Origin: Pneumocystis sp. 'macacae'
Taxonomy: Eukaryota > Ascomycota > Pneumocystomycetes > Pneumocystales > Pneumocystaceae
Assembly: GCA_018127085.1 (NCBI GenBank)
Contig: CM030732.1
Coordinates: 1-64,000 of the forward strand
Direction: 5' to 3'
DNA: 64,000 bases
Shown piece after piece: positions 48,368 through 61,300 of this stretch; the stretch's first letter is position 1; every line of letters begins with the position of its first letter. Both the position numbers and the translations under genes were made by a program. Below the pieces are notes generated by a model. It did no database searches and was not told where the DNA came from. It saw nothing but the letters and a program-made list of their open reading frames with translations.

Positions 48368-48822
48368 TATAATTAGTATAATATATTTTTAGATTAAAAT
48401 ACTATACAAACTTTTAGCAAATTAATTTTATTTTTTTAAAAAATGTTAAAAAATATTTTCAATAACTTTTTTATAAGTATTTGATTAATTTTTAAGACAA
48501 ATCAAAACATATTTTTAAAACATGAAGTTTATATAGTATATCTAGTTAACTAAAAATTTTATATATAACAATTATTATATTTCTAAATGTAAATTAACAT
48601 CTTAAAGGTGCTTTTTAATAATAGTATAATTGCAAACAAATATTGCAAATTACATAATATAGCAATGAATTTATTTTAAATTAAAAATTTGTATAAAATT
48701 GTATCTATATACATATATTCATAAGAATAACATAATTAAATTAAATTATATATATATTATTTTAAAATACAAACATCCTAATTTCGTCGTTTTTGATATT
48801 CTATAATCAATTCCTTATATCA
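48368..48822. other. Convergent intergenic region
   Basis: AT-rich stretch between the stops of the SAM37-like gene and MEF1; I see nothing in it beyond the two 3' ends. Confidence 0.5.
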
Positions 48823-51628
48823 TTAGTACAATACATATAAATTTATAAAATTTACTTCTTGAAAATAATCAAGGACTTTAGAATGTTTTATGTACTCGGC
48901 AGTAAATTCTCCCTTACCTTGAGTACTTGCCCGTAAATCTGTACTGTAGCCTTTTATATATAAATATAAGATTAAATTACAAGCTAATTAAATTACCAAA
49001 CATACTATTTAATGGAATTTCCACTTCAATAGTAAAATCATTTGACCTAATATCAATATTTAATATAACAGCCTTTTTTTTATTAAGTCCATTAATAATT
49101 GCACTTGAAAACTCATTATCAGCTGTAACACTTAGTTTCATAATAGGTTCAAGAATAATAGGATTTGCTTTGTTATATGCTTCTCTAAAAGCATTAAAAG
49201 TTGCAATATAAAAAGCTAATTCCGATGAATCAACAGAATGTGCAGCACCATCCTCGAGTACCATACGACACCCTTTAACTGGAGACCCTATTAAAAGCCC
49301 ACTTTTTAAAGCATCTTTAAACCCCTTTTAAAATTAATTCAAATTATATAAAATTTTAAACCAACTTTTTCACATGCAGGTATAAAATTCGTTGGAATAT
49401 TCCCCCCTGTAACGATACTCAAAAATTCTATATTTAAATTAGAAAGATCACCATCCATTATAGGCTCTATATATCCCTCTACTTTTCCGAACTGGCCTGC
49501 ACCTCCTGTTTGTTTTTTATACGTACTAATACTAATTAAAAATAGTTACTAATAAAAAAAGACATACTAATTAAAAGATGATTTAGTTGTAATAGTCTCC
49601 CTATATGCAACTTGAGGTTTTCCTAGAATACATTCAACATTGTATTCTCGCTTCATTCTTTCAACATAAATATCTAAATGAAGTTCTCCCATTCCCGAAA
49701 TAATAGTCTCTTTGCTTTCATGATCATATCTAACTTTGAATGTTGGATCTTCCTTCTGAAATTTATTAAGAACTTTTAGGAAATTTGGAGATTCTTTTCC
49801 TTTTTGTTTTAAGGACAATGAAATAACAGGTTCAGGAATAAACATTGATGTCTAATTGATATTATAAAAAGAAAAGAAGAAATACAAAAAATAAATACCA
49901 TTGAATACGTTAAAAATTCACTAACAAAGGTATCACCGGAAGCGCAATCAATACCAAAAACAGCACAAATTTCACCAGATCCTGCTTTTTCAATATCCTT
50001 TTTCAAATTAAATAAATATCACTATTAAAAATAACAAGCAACCTCCATTTCATTTGAATGCATTTTAACAAGACGAGGAACTTTAATCCTTTTTTTTGTC
50101 TTCATATTAATAATATAATCACCTCTTTTTAAAGCTCCTTGATATATTCTAAGATATGTAAGTTGTCCATATTTACTTTCTTCAAGTTTAAAAGCTAATC
50201 CAACAAACTTTTCTGCATCACATGGAATTAATTTGACAGGCTTTTCATTGTTTGAAACATCTAACGCAATATTTTCAACATCAATGGGTGAAGGTAAAAA
50301 ATCACAAATAGCATCCAAAACAGGCTGAATAGCTATATCATTAAGAGCAGAACCCATAAGGACTGGTGTAAACTTATTATTTAAAGTCGCTTTACGTATA
50401 GCATTATATATCTGTTTTTCATTAGGCACTTTTTCTTCAAGAAATAATTCAGCAATTTCATCGTCTATATTTGCTAAGGTTTCAATCAATTTTTTCTTTT
50501 TTTCTTTAACTAAATTTACAAGATTACTAGGTATTTCATCTTTTTCAACTATCCTGATTCTAAAAACTTAATAATTTATAAATTATGATAAATTATACCC
50601 TCTATATCCTTCGTTATATATTGCTTTCATTTTTATAATATCAAAAACTCCTATAAACCCAATATCATTGAAAATAGGAACGTGTATAGAAGCTGCTTCA
50701 ATTTTCAATTTATCCTTTATTTGATCAACTACTCTCCATGGATTTGAACCAATACGATCCATCTAGAAGTATATTACTATAAAATAATAGGAGAAATAAC
50801 TTATATAACTTTATTAATAAATGAAATGCGAGGAATACCATATCTTTTCATTTGTTTATCGACAGTAATAGTTTGACTCTTGTTTTTTAATTATATTAGT
50901 TATATATTTTATAAAATTACCTGTACTCCTGATACAGCACATAATACAAGTACTGCACCATCCAATACCCGTAAAGCCCGCTCAACTTCAATAGTAAAAT
51001 CAATATGACCTAAACTTATAAAATATTTTTATAATAAACGATTTTTTACCAGGTGTATCAATGATATTAATATAATATTTTTGTTCTTTATCATTTTCTT
51101 GCTTTATCCAGTCACAAAATGTTGCAGCTGATTGAATTGTTATGCCTTTTTCTCTTTCCAGATCCTTTATTATAAAAAATCAGAATTATAAAAAAGATTT
51201 TTTATTACCATAAAATCCTGAATTTATTTGAAACATATAAGTAAATATTAAAAGTCTTACCATTTTTGCACCAATATTATCTTTTCCTTTAACTTCATGA
51301 ATATTTTTGATTTTTCCTGTATAATAAAGTATACGTTCTGTAAACGTTGTTTTTCCAGAATCAATATGAGCACTAATCCCTATATTTCTTTGCCATTTTA
51401 AACGTTCTATAGACTTAATTAAAAGAAAAAAGAGGAGTTACATATACCATTTTCTATAAAACCATTTTTTTCATTTAATGAATTTTTAATAAAATTTAGA
51501 CAAATATTTTCTGTAGATAAATACTTTAATTGGTGTTTATAAAATATTTGATTATTTGATCTTCTCAATGTTGAAAAAAAAAAGAATTTACAAAATTTAT
51601 AATCGATTTCAAAATATTGAGATTTCAT
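48823..51628 (-). CDS. MEF1: Mitochondrial translation elongation factor G (Mef1)
   Basis: GTPase that moves the ribosome along mRNA in mitochondria. The N terminus is Lys/Arg/Asn/Phe-rich without acids, as in import signals; then G1 [18 protein letters not shown] in switch I, G3 DTPGH, G4 NKMD (formed across an intron), [40 protein letters not shown] and [14 protein letters not shown]. Thirteen exons: 51,628-51,448; 51,406-51,261; 51,217-51,209; 51,164-51,050; 51,009-50,921; 50,878-50,810; 50,762-50,599; 50,559-50,043; 49,997-49,899; 49,851-49,568; 49,525-49,366; 49,324-48,997; 48,950-48,823. The frame closes at 762 residues, the usual Mef1 length. One exon has only 9 nt. It is Mef1, not the recycling factor Mef2, by these motifs. 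Confidence 0.92.
51209..51217 (-). other. Nine-base microexon of MEF1
   Basis: GATTTTATG codes for Asp-Phe-Met and is flanked by a 43-nt intron (51,218-51,260, GTAAGA...TTCAG) and a 44-nt intron (51,165-51,208, GTAATA...AAAG). Including it restores GAKM-DFM-DLEREKG, which fits the conserved GAKMDxMDLEREKG of the EF-G switch I region; skipping it keeps the frame but deletes three conserved residues. Confidence 0.8.
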
Positions 51629-51941
51629 TATATAAATTTATATATTTTTTATTTCTATGAACATCAAATCGATTTATTCAAATTAAATGTTAAAATATAA
51701 ATTATTATATAGATTTAAAAAGTTATAAAAATTCTTATACTTTCATAATAAATAAATTGCAAAACTTTAATATTTCAATCTAAATACTTAGAGTCAATAA
51801 TAAAATTATTTTTTTTAAAAAAAGAAATCTAGTTTTTCTAAATTATCATTAAAATATTTATTTTAATTAAAATACATTAATTAAAATAATTATCTTAATT
51901 TATTATAAGAAATATCTGATTTTATATTTTATGTTTCCTTT

Positions 51942-52547
51942 TTAATAATTAAGTTTGACCTTAACATAAACAATTTTTTTATATAAATTATACTTTTTAT
52001 AAGTAGTTAAAAGTGTAGATTTAGTAAACGATTCAGAATTATCTGTATTCAATTCTGCGATAACTCGATCTTCTATAGAATTTTTAAGAATTAATTCATC
52101 TTTTCCATGTAAAGGAAATACAACTTTATTAATCTAAATAATAATTTTAATAATGTTATTTAACTATTAAGAAAGTTACCCTTTTCAATAAAAAATAGCA
52201 ATTTCTAATAGGAACAAAAAATAAATTAATTTTAAATTCATCTTTAATTTCTAAGAATTTTTATTTAATTTTTAATATTTTTACCTCTTTCGATTAGATC
52301 TTTTATTTTTTTTTTTTTTAATTTCTGTGTTTGTTCTTTTTGTAATTTAAATATAATCAAAGGTTTAATAACATCTATAATTTTCTGAAAAAATATGTTT
52401 ATAAAACAATGATTTTCATTTCAAACATACTTGATAAAGAACATCATTAAAATGTAAAACATCTGAAAAACTTAAAAGTAATCGCATTTCAATTATTAAT
52501 CCTTCAGAAATTTGTAAATATCGACGATTAATTGTAGAATATAGCAT
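51942..52547 (-). CDS. Unrecognised small protein, four exons
   Basis: I do not recognise this protein. Exons 52,547-52,431, 52,384-52,285, 52,250-52,180 and 52,133-51,942, with standard short introns, join into an open frame of 159 residues, beginning MLYSTINRRYLQISEGLIIE. It contains a basic helix (KLQKEQTQKLKKKK) and a segment LPLHGKDELIL-like text (FPLHGKDELILKN) followed by SIEDRVIAELNTD. There is no signal peptide, membrane segment or metal motif. All four junctions follow the rules of neighbouring genes, which supports a real gene. It lies 314 bp upstream of the MEF1 start, same strand. Confidence 0.55.
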
Positions 52548-53222
52548 AGAAAGAGTGTATGCAGTTAAGTGAATTGAAAAGATTTTACAACTAATATTTC
52601 ATTTTTTATTTTTTTCCACTTTCCCAGAGAATATAAATTATTGATAGTTTTTTTAATATTTTATTATTTATGTATATATTAAACGATATAAAGATATAAA
52701 TAAAAACATGTATAAATTTAATTCTAAAAATATCTAAAAATTTATATTTTATTTTTATACTAAATTTCTATCATCAAAAATATAATTTATTTTAAAAATA
52801 ATTTAAGTAATTAAAATTATAATAAATATATAAACATTTTTATTTATATAAGTAATTGATCTTGTATTTTTTACTTTCAAAGATAAATATTTGCTGAAAT
52901 AAATTTTTAGAACTTTAAAACTAAAATTAGAACAAAAATGTATTTTACTTCGAAAAGATATAAAATACGCATAAATATTCCTATTTTACTTGTAAAAACC
53001 TTATATAACCTAAATAATTCCATAAATTAACATTCAATAATTTAAACAAAAAAATTAATCGCAAAAATATAAAAAATCCCAATTTTTAATTAATTTAAAA
53101 AATAAAAAATTAAATGCTTTTATATAAATAATTAAAAAATAAAAAATGCTATAACGAAAATGTTAATAATATTAAGATTAATAATTATTGTTTTATATTG
53201 TATATATAATACATTATAATGC
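52548..53222. other. AT-rich intergenic region
   Basis: Nothing beyond the 3' end of RPS11 and the promoter of the small gene to its left can be seen here. Confidence 0.5.
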
Positions 53223-53915
53223 CTAAAACTTCCCAAACTGTTTTGCAGTTTCTACTTCATTATGCCTTTCAACCCTTAAAACATTAAAACGAACAGTTTT
53301 CGAAAGTGGACGACATTGACCGACTGTAACAATATCACCCTCATTCACACGAAACGCTGGCGATAAATGTGCAGCAAAATTTTTATGTCGTTTTTCATAA
53401 CGGTTATATTTAGGGACATAATGAAGATACTCCCTTCTAATAATAATAGTTCTAGTCATTTTAGTAGAAACAACAGTTCCAGTAAGAATGCGTCCACGAA
53501 TCGAAATATTGCCAACAAAAGGACATTTCTTGTCTATATAATCCTATATTAGCTGAAAATAGAAAAATATAATAACTAAGAATGATAAAAGAAAAATAAT
53601 ATATAAATCAAGAAATTTAAAATTATAAGCCATTAAAACTTAAATATTTTTCAGTCTCCAAAAAAAACAGTTTTTTATTATCATAGAATTTACTAACCAA
53701 TATATTGTCCTTTTATAGCCTCTTTAGGTGTTTTAAATCCAAGACCAACTTCTTTATACCATCTACGATTTTTTCCAGATTTTTTATGTAATACAGATTT
53801 CGAATTTTGGAAAACATGTCTAAAAAATATTACTTTCAATAATACATATTTTCACAGAAACTATTTACGGCTGCTTCTGAAAAGCACGTTCGGACTGTAA
53901 TATAAGCTCTGGCAT
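53223..53915 (-). CDS. RPS11: Cytosolic ribosomal protein uS17 (Rps11)
   Basis: Component of the 40S subunit. Exons 53,915-53,869, 53,819-53,698 and 53,533-53,223 give 159 residues, against 156 in yeast. The start [20 protein letters not shown], then [55 protein letters not shown] and [20 protein letters not shown] are all standard uS17 text. The second intron (53,534-53,697, 164 nt) is much longer than others in the window and its acceptor (ATATAG) lies beyond a stronger-looking TTTTCAG that would shift the frame. The next gene upstream, SPC7, ends 138 bp away on the same strand. Confidence 0.95.
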
Positions 53916-54053
53916 TTAACTGATTCTAGAATCAAATAGCTTTCTATAAATAATTTGAAATTAATACGTTAAATTATCGATAAAAATAAGTCACGTTTAT
54001 AGTAAATTACAAAATTAGGGTTTAAAACTAAAATACAAAAATTATAATTTCTT

Positions 54054-57000
54054 TTAAAATTCACTACATGCAGTAATCAAAGCTTTTATACCACCTGTTG
54101 AAATTTTATCTAATATAATTTTCGATATCCTAGAAATATTGACATTTCCATAAATAACATTAATATCTATAAAATCATTATTATTTAAATTAGGATACTC
54201 ATAAACAATTGAATGACGAAGTTTAAAAGTCACAAAAATTTTTAAAAAACATAATGGCAAAAACACTTTTGTAGTTATCTCTAATAACGGTTGATCATCT
54301 TTAATCGTCAAATTATATAATATAGGATATCGAACTTTAAGTAAACAAAATTCAGACCATATTAAAGTTGCAGTATACCATATACGAGATATAAGTGGTG
54401 GTGCCTAAATAACATTAAGTATATTTCATAAATTTTGTGTTACGTTTACTTCTTTAACTGTAGATTTTTTTAGTATTTTTTCCAAATAATCAAAAAAAAA
54501 CATCTTAATCTAAAATATATTAAAAACAAATAAAAATTTCAAAATATTAAACATTATCTTTTATATTTTCATTCCATTTTATCGATACAGTATTTCGACT
54601 AAAATTAAATGTGGTTTCAATTACATCTAAATATATAAAGACTACAGTATCATATGAAAAAGATTTTGCTTCCCATCCTGTAATAGTTTTAAGAATTTTC
54701 AATGTTCTTTTAATATTTTTAATTTCTCCTTCATCAAAACAACGATTAAGTTCAGTCGCTTTTTTATATTCTTCAATTTCTCGATCTAATATCATTTGTT
54801 TTTCAGATAGTCTATTTAATTGGTCATTAATTTTGGAGATATTCTTGTTAATATTTTCGATTTTATCTGCATTACTCTCTATTTCTTCATTGATTTTAGA
54901 TATATTAGACCAAACTTCTCTTAATTCCTTTTGGTCACACTGGTTAATTTCCTCTTTAATCATTTTCAAATGATTTAATTTTCCCTTTAAAGACTCGAAC
55001 TTCAATTTAATTAAAGGAAAACAAGCATTTAAAGCAAGTTTCGCTTCATTAATAACCAATTCATCCTTAAAACTATATTAATAATTGATTCAGAAATAAC
55101 AATAAACTATACTTTTTTTAAACCTTCTAAATTTTTTTGTAACCCTTCTTCTAAACCTAAAAGTAATTTATCTCTCCATTCATACCATACACCCTTAGCA
55201 TAAAGTCTTGAATAATTCTTAAGTAGTTTAAATTGCCCATCCATAATGACTTGAATATCGTGAGTAGCAGACATATATTCCCTAAAAAGTAAAGGATTTT
55301 CTTCAGAAGTATCTTCCTCAATTTTACTAATTACTTCTTTCCCTTCTTCTATATATTTTTGAAGTTCTTTACAACTCTTAAAAATATTAGTATGAGATAT
55401 AAAACGTTTGATAGCATACAAACTGATAAAGCTCAAGAACAGGAAGTGTAAGAGATGCAGTGTAAATCAATTCTTTTAAACTATGAAGTTTCGGTAATAA
55501 ATAAGAAAAAAATACAGTTTCTCTTCGTCTTGTAGTAGTAAGTCCATCTAAGAAAGATATTGAAGTCATTTTCAAAAACTCTGTCAGAGTTATTGGCGAC
55601 AAAAACTATAGATAAATAAATAATTCCCAATATAGAACAATATAACTTACATCATTTTCATCTTGCATTCCAATTAAATGATCAGAATACTCATTTTTTT
55701 TAAAATTAAGACTATTATTGCAAAACTTTTTTGGTGGACTAAGAACATACGTACTATTTAAAATATTTTTACAACTTCTTTTTAATTCAGATCCAGAATC
55801 TTGAGAAATACTACTTTTTAAAACATTCTGAGGAAATGAAAATTGAGATAAAGCGTCATTCTTTTTAGGAGTTAATTGAATAATACGATTTTTAATATCA
55901 AAACTATTTAAAACAGAAGTATCTATTTTAGATACTTCATTCCCCCATGTTAATTTCTTTCCAAGAACGATTTTATTAGTTGGATCACCTAATCCTGCTA
56001 ATTTCATTTCTTCAAATCCAGACATGCTTTTTCTACTTTTTAAAAGTTCTACAGCTTTTGGAGATCCTAATTGAATCGGCACAAAAGTATCACTTATACG
56101 ACGCATATTATTAGTATTTAAAACCTTTTTACCAAAAAGAGCATCTACAGCTAATGCCCCATTACGAAGAACTCTTTGTGGAGACTTGAGTGTTGTATCA
56201 AATAATTTCGTCATATCCATATCTATAGTAATATCGTTAGATTGATCTAAAATAGGTATTTTCTCATTTTTTTTTGAAGCTGGATTATTATTCAACTCTA
56301 AAATACATGGAGCTGTTCCAGTAAGATCCATATCAATCATATTATTATCATCACAAGCAACTGTAGACTTATGATCGTCATGTGAAAAACAATTAGAAAA
56401 TGTATTATGATCAACACTTTTTTGCATTAAACTTGATTCTGTTTCCGAACAGATATCACTAAAAGTAGCAAATGAAGATCCTTTAATCTTATCATTTATA
56501 GATATAACATTCCCAATAGCAGTTGTAAAATCCATAGTCAATCCTAGAAAAATAAGAAACCATTTTTAAAAAAATAAATATATACCATCATCTTGATTTA
56601 TCTCATTTGCCCTTTTTAAGATAGTTCCAGCAATCTCAGTAATATCTCTATCTATTATATTTCCTATTAACCAAAATACTATTTACAAATAAAACTCACC
56701 AGAATCAGTATCGTTATTTAAAAAATTAAAATCAACTGAATCCTCCAATTCCATAGATTTTGTTTCCAAAGGTTCAGAAAATTGATGATTTTTTTTAATA
56801 AGAATATCTTGGTTTTTATTTAGATTAGAATTTTTTCCAGATTGAAAATTAATATTATTTATGATATTTTTATTTGTATGAATTTTTCCAAAAGCTAGTG
56901 TTAAATCCATCTTTTCCTCACCTAGATCATCTTTTTCAAATGATAGATTATCAATTGCCTTTTTTAAATGAACAGTGAAATTCTCTTTATTTCCTTGAGA

Positions 57001-58102
57001 TACTGATTCGGGAATTATTTTGGTCAAGCTCATCGTTTCTTCTGTCAAATCATCCTCAGACAGAGGATCAGTAACTATATTGTCCATGTTCATTACCATT
57101 TCAGTATGATTTTTTCCCTCAAATACAGGGTTGGAAATTATCTCAGTCAAATCCATTGTCATTTCTTGATTAGTATCTTTAGAGTCTAAGTTATTTTTAT
57201 ATTTGAGAAACTGATTTCTAAAAACGCTTTCTTGAAAATCAAGATGATATAAATCTTTTATTACTTCAGAATCATAATGACCTAAATCATCCAAAACACT
57301 ATCTCCTTGAGATATCGAAATAGGAGAACTTATATATAATCTTGGAGACTTTACAGGAGAAATACATTTCATAGGTGATGGTGTTTTTGGAGAATTATTT
57401 AACAATGATTCCTGAGATTTAGAATTTCTATTAAAATTAATAAAACAAAAACAAAAATTATTAGAACCGTTTAATTGGAGATAATAAAGATTTTTCATTT
57501 GGAAGTAAAAATAATTGATTAGGAGGAGTAGAATTTGGTGACCGAAGTTCCTGTTCTTTTTCAAACAATCTAATTTTATTAAAAAAAAAAATAAGATGAA
57601 ATAAAACAAAACCTAACAGATGCATGACTTGCAAAACTTACACGGCGATTAAGACTCTTGAGTTTTTGAGACTTTTTTAGCTCATTTCCAAAATCATTTT
57701 CACTGTCTTCTTTCAAAGCAACCTGCATTATGCCTATAACAGTATGGTTGTCCATATTATTCTTGTATGATGAATCATATGAAGAATCTGAAGAACATAA
57801 AGATCTTTTTAATATCCCTTTATTAGGAACCTATTCATATATTAGAACTCTAATTAAATTAAACAAATTTACGATAATACCATTAACGTTGTTTTTAACT
57901 CTTGTTTAATTATTGGAAACTTCATATTTTGTTCATTTTCAATACCACTAAGTGACTTTGAACGTTTTAAATGAATCCCTTCTTTAGACATTGACAAGGT
58001 AGTCTTAATTGGAGATATATTTTCTTTATTTAAGATATCTTTATTCAATACTTCTTGTTTTAAGCATTTTTGACTAGATTCTGAACTTTTCATAATAGTC
58101 AT
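54054..58102 (-). CDS. SPC7: Kinetochore scaffold Spc7/Spc105/KNL1
   Basis: Large outer-kinetochore protein that binds microtubules, PP1 and the Bub spindle-checkpoint proteins. The N-terminal part has KGILKRSL and RRVSFASHA, the SILK-like and RVSF PP1-docking sites. Next come degenerate MELT repeats spread over the middle (MTMDLTEI, MVMNMDNI, TMSLTKII, KMDLTLAF, MDMTKLF, MDLTGTA). Then the Spc7 family block SPITLTEFLKMTSISFLDGLTTTRRR, a long coiled coil (INEEIESNADKIENINKN...) and a C-terminal RWD-like domain ending LITACSEF. Eleven exons: 58,102-57,881; 57,830-57,613; 57,569-57,468; 57,427-56,700; 56,663-56,586; 56,543-55,651; 55,605-55,420; 55,376-55,113; 55,065-54,553; 54,509-54,450; 54,404-54,054; 1,204 residues. 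Divergent from the WDR6 gene, 278 bp apart. Confidence 0.9.
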
Positions 58103-58380
58103 TTTTTATGATAGTTTATTTTATAAAGCACTCTTCAACAATAATTATAAAGCCTTTTATAGCTTTTGTAATTTTAATAAATGTTTTTAAGATTGTTTAT
58201 TATTGCTTAAACGTGAATCGATCATTTAAATTTTAATTAAAATTATCATAAAAATAAAAATAGTTAGATTAATTTCAAGATTTTTAGCATTTTATATTTA
58301 ACTGTTCAATATTCAATATTTATTTTTTTTTTTTTAAAAAGAAAAACAACTTTATAAAAATCGGTTTATAAACTTAAATA

Positions 58381-61300
58381 ATGACATTTCAAATATCTGA
58401 AAATTCAAAATTAATAAAAAATATTCCATTAGAGGTATTTTTTTAAATCATTTCAAACCTATAATTTAAATTTATACAAGTTTTTGGGGTTTCATGGTCC
58501 AATTACCGTACTTGTATTTTTTAACGAATTTATTTTATTTGCAGGACAAGGACCATATATTAAAATTTATGATATTATCCAAGGGTTCCTTATATACGCA
58601 ACAAAAATCTTAAAGAAAAATAAAATACATGGAATAGTATATGGTCATTATTTATTTAATAATTCTATTTACTAAAGTATATCAAGCTAGAAAAAATAAA
58701 TTAGTTATTTGGGGTGGTAAAGACTTTTGTATTCTTAATATAAATGATTTATTTAATGATGCTGATTTTGATGTTTGCGTTGCTTCAGAATGGATCTTTG
58801 ATATAAAGCCATCTTTTGATAAGTCATATATATGCTTAACAACATCTCGCAATAAAGTATACATTTATGATATTCAGACAAAATATTGTGTCCGGATATT
58901 TTCATGCAGTGAAAATCCTCTTTTATACTATTCGACTTTATATATTCATTCTAATGGCTCTATTACTGTTGCTTCTGCAACAATATTTAATGAAATTCAA
59001 ATATGGCAAATTAATCCAGAATTTTTTAATGAAAAAAACCTTTTGATAAATATAACTCATCGTTTAAAAGGACATGAAGGAATTGCTTTTAAAGTTAACT
59101 TCTCTAATGACGGAAAATTACTTTGTAGTTGTTCAGACGATAGAAGTATTAAAGTGTGGGATTTAAATACAGGATGTTGCAAAGCTACTGGATGGGGACA
59201 TAATTCTCGTGTTTGGGATGTAAAATTTATTAATAATGATAACTCTAGGCTCATTAGTGTATCAGAAGATACAACAGCTAGACTATGGAAAATGGTAGAT
59301 AAATCGAGATTAGAACAAAACTCTGTATTTCATGGCCATGAGGGAAAAAATGTATGGTGTGTTTCTATTTTTAAAAATGTATTTGCTACAGGAGGAAATG
59401 ATGGTAAAATACGTTTATGGAAAATAAATGATAAAATTAAAAGTAAGGACTATATATTATTTCTTGAACATTAATATATATTATAGTTCAATATAATATA
59501 ACTTCAGATGATGTGAAAAATGCAATTAATAATTCAATTAACATGTTATACGACGTAAAAATTTTAAACTTATTAATAATTTTTCATTTCTGTTAGACTT
59601 TTCGTAGTTATGTTTTAATTAATTCTTTTCAAATTCTAATTGTTTCGGTATCAGGGTAAATATTTATATATATTTTTATAAAGATAATGATATTATTTAG
59701 AAATGTGTTAATATTTGATATTAAAACGAAAAAATCAAATTATTTGTTTTATGATTCAGATCTCAGTAGTTTTTCTAAAGTTTCTCTTTGGCCTAGAACA
59801 AATTTTGTAAATATTTCAGACAAATTTGGTAATATATATATATTAGATACAAAGAATAATTTATTTGTAAAGATTTGCTTTGGTATGTTATTGCTTATTT
59901 CATTTAGATTTCAAAATATCGTATATCTGATGGAAAAATACAATCGTTATTTCCTATATCTTATAATGGTATTTTTTTATAATATTTTATATATTACTAA
60001 TAAAAAAGATCTTCTATATCTTATAACATTTTCATCAATCTCTTTAAATATTCGTCTTCATCTATTTAGGCAAGATAAAGTATATTTATACGTAAAACAA
60101 CCAATAAATAATTATAAAGTAGTCCAATTTTATATATGAAAAAAATGATATAATTTCTATTATACCAATAGAATTAACTGCTGCTGTTATCAGTTTTGAA
60201 ACAAATTTAATATTTCTTGGATTTAGGACAGGTTTTTTAAGTATACATCGACTAGAAAATTTTGGGAAGGGATTCCCTAGCATTTGTATAATTGATGATT
60301 TATATAAAGAAAATGCTTTACATGCAATCATTTTACATTCATATAAAAATAACTTGTTAGATAAAAAATTAGAAATAACAACGATTGGACGTAACTGGAC
60401 CTATTATATATTAGAATTAACAATTCATAATCATAGTAACAATAAAATACAAATTGAAAAAAAACATCATGAAAAATGCAATAAATATGGAATAGAAGGA
60501 GTAATTTTGATTATACTATCACTAAAAAATAATTTATGTTAGGGTTTTTATTTGAAAGGTGATTTAATACTTTATGGATTCAGGAAACTTAGATTTTTTA
60601 TATGGAACCAGTCAAAAGATTTTGATATATTCTCAACAATATGTGGAGGACAACATAGACACTGGAGTATATATTTTTCATATTTTAAAAAAAAAGAAGA
60701 AAATTCAACATTTATTTTTACAAGATCAAATTCAGTAAGTTTTTAAATCACATTTATGAAAAATAAGAGTGTTTAGATTATTGCATGCAATTTCTCTTTA
60801 TTATCTCCTTTCAAGAATTTTCAAAATATAATTCTTCAAGAAGGAAGACATGGCAGAGAAATTAGAAGTATGGCATTCCATCCTATTTTGTATCAGAAAA
60901 ATACATTATTATTTTTAACAGGAGCAGAGGATACTACAGTAAGATTATCAAAATGTTTATTTTTAATGTTTTTTTTATTTTATAATCTAACATGATAAAA
61001 GTATATATTACTAAGTGTAGCGAAATTGTTAACATATATCGCTTTAAACAACACACGACGGGAGTAGAAAAAATTTTATGGTCTAAAAATGGCATGTTTT
61101 TTTTTTCATGTGGAGGAGCGGAAGAATTTGTAACTTGGAAGTTTTCAATGAAAAATTTAAATCAGATAAGAATAATTGATTATGCCATTTGTCCAATAAT
61201 TAATAAAGGAAGAAATGTTCGTATTATGGATTTTTGTTTGATAGAACTTAATAAAAATGATTATTTAATTATAATGACATGTTCGGATTCATCAATTCGG

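Noticed and set aside
41840..52547. Horizontal transfer of some core genes
   Set aside because: Codon use, AT content and intron size are uniform across the core genes, and all recognised proteins are ordinary fungal orthologues.
53534..53697. C/D box snoRNA in the RPS11 intron
   Set aside because: Only weak ATGATAA and CTGA words without a convincing terminal stem; kept as a question, not a feature.
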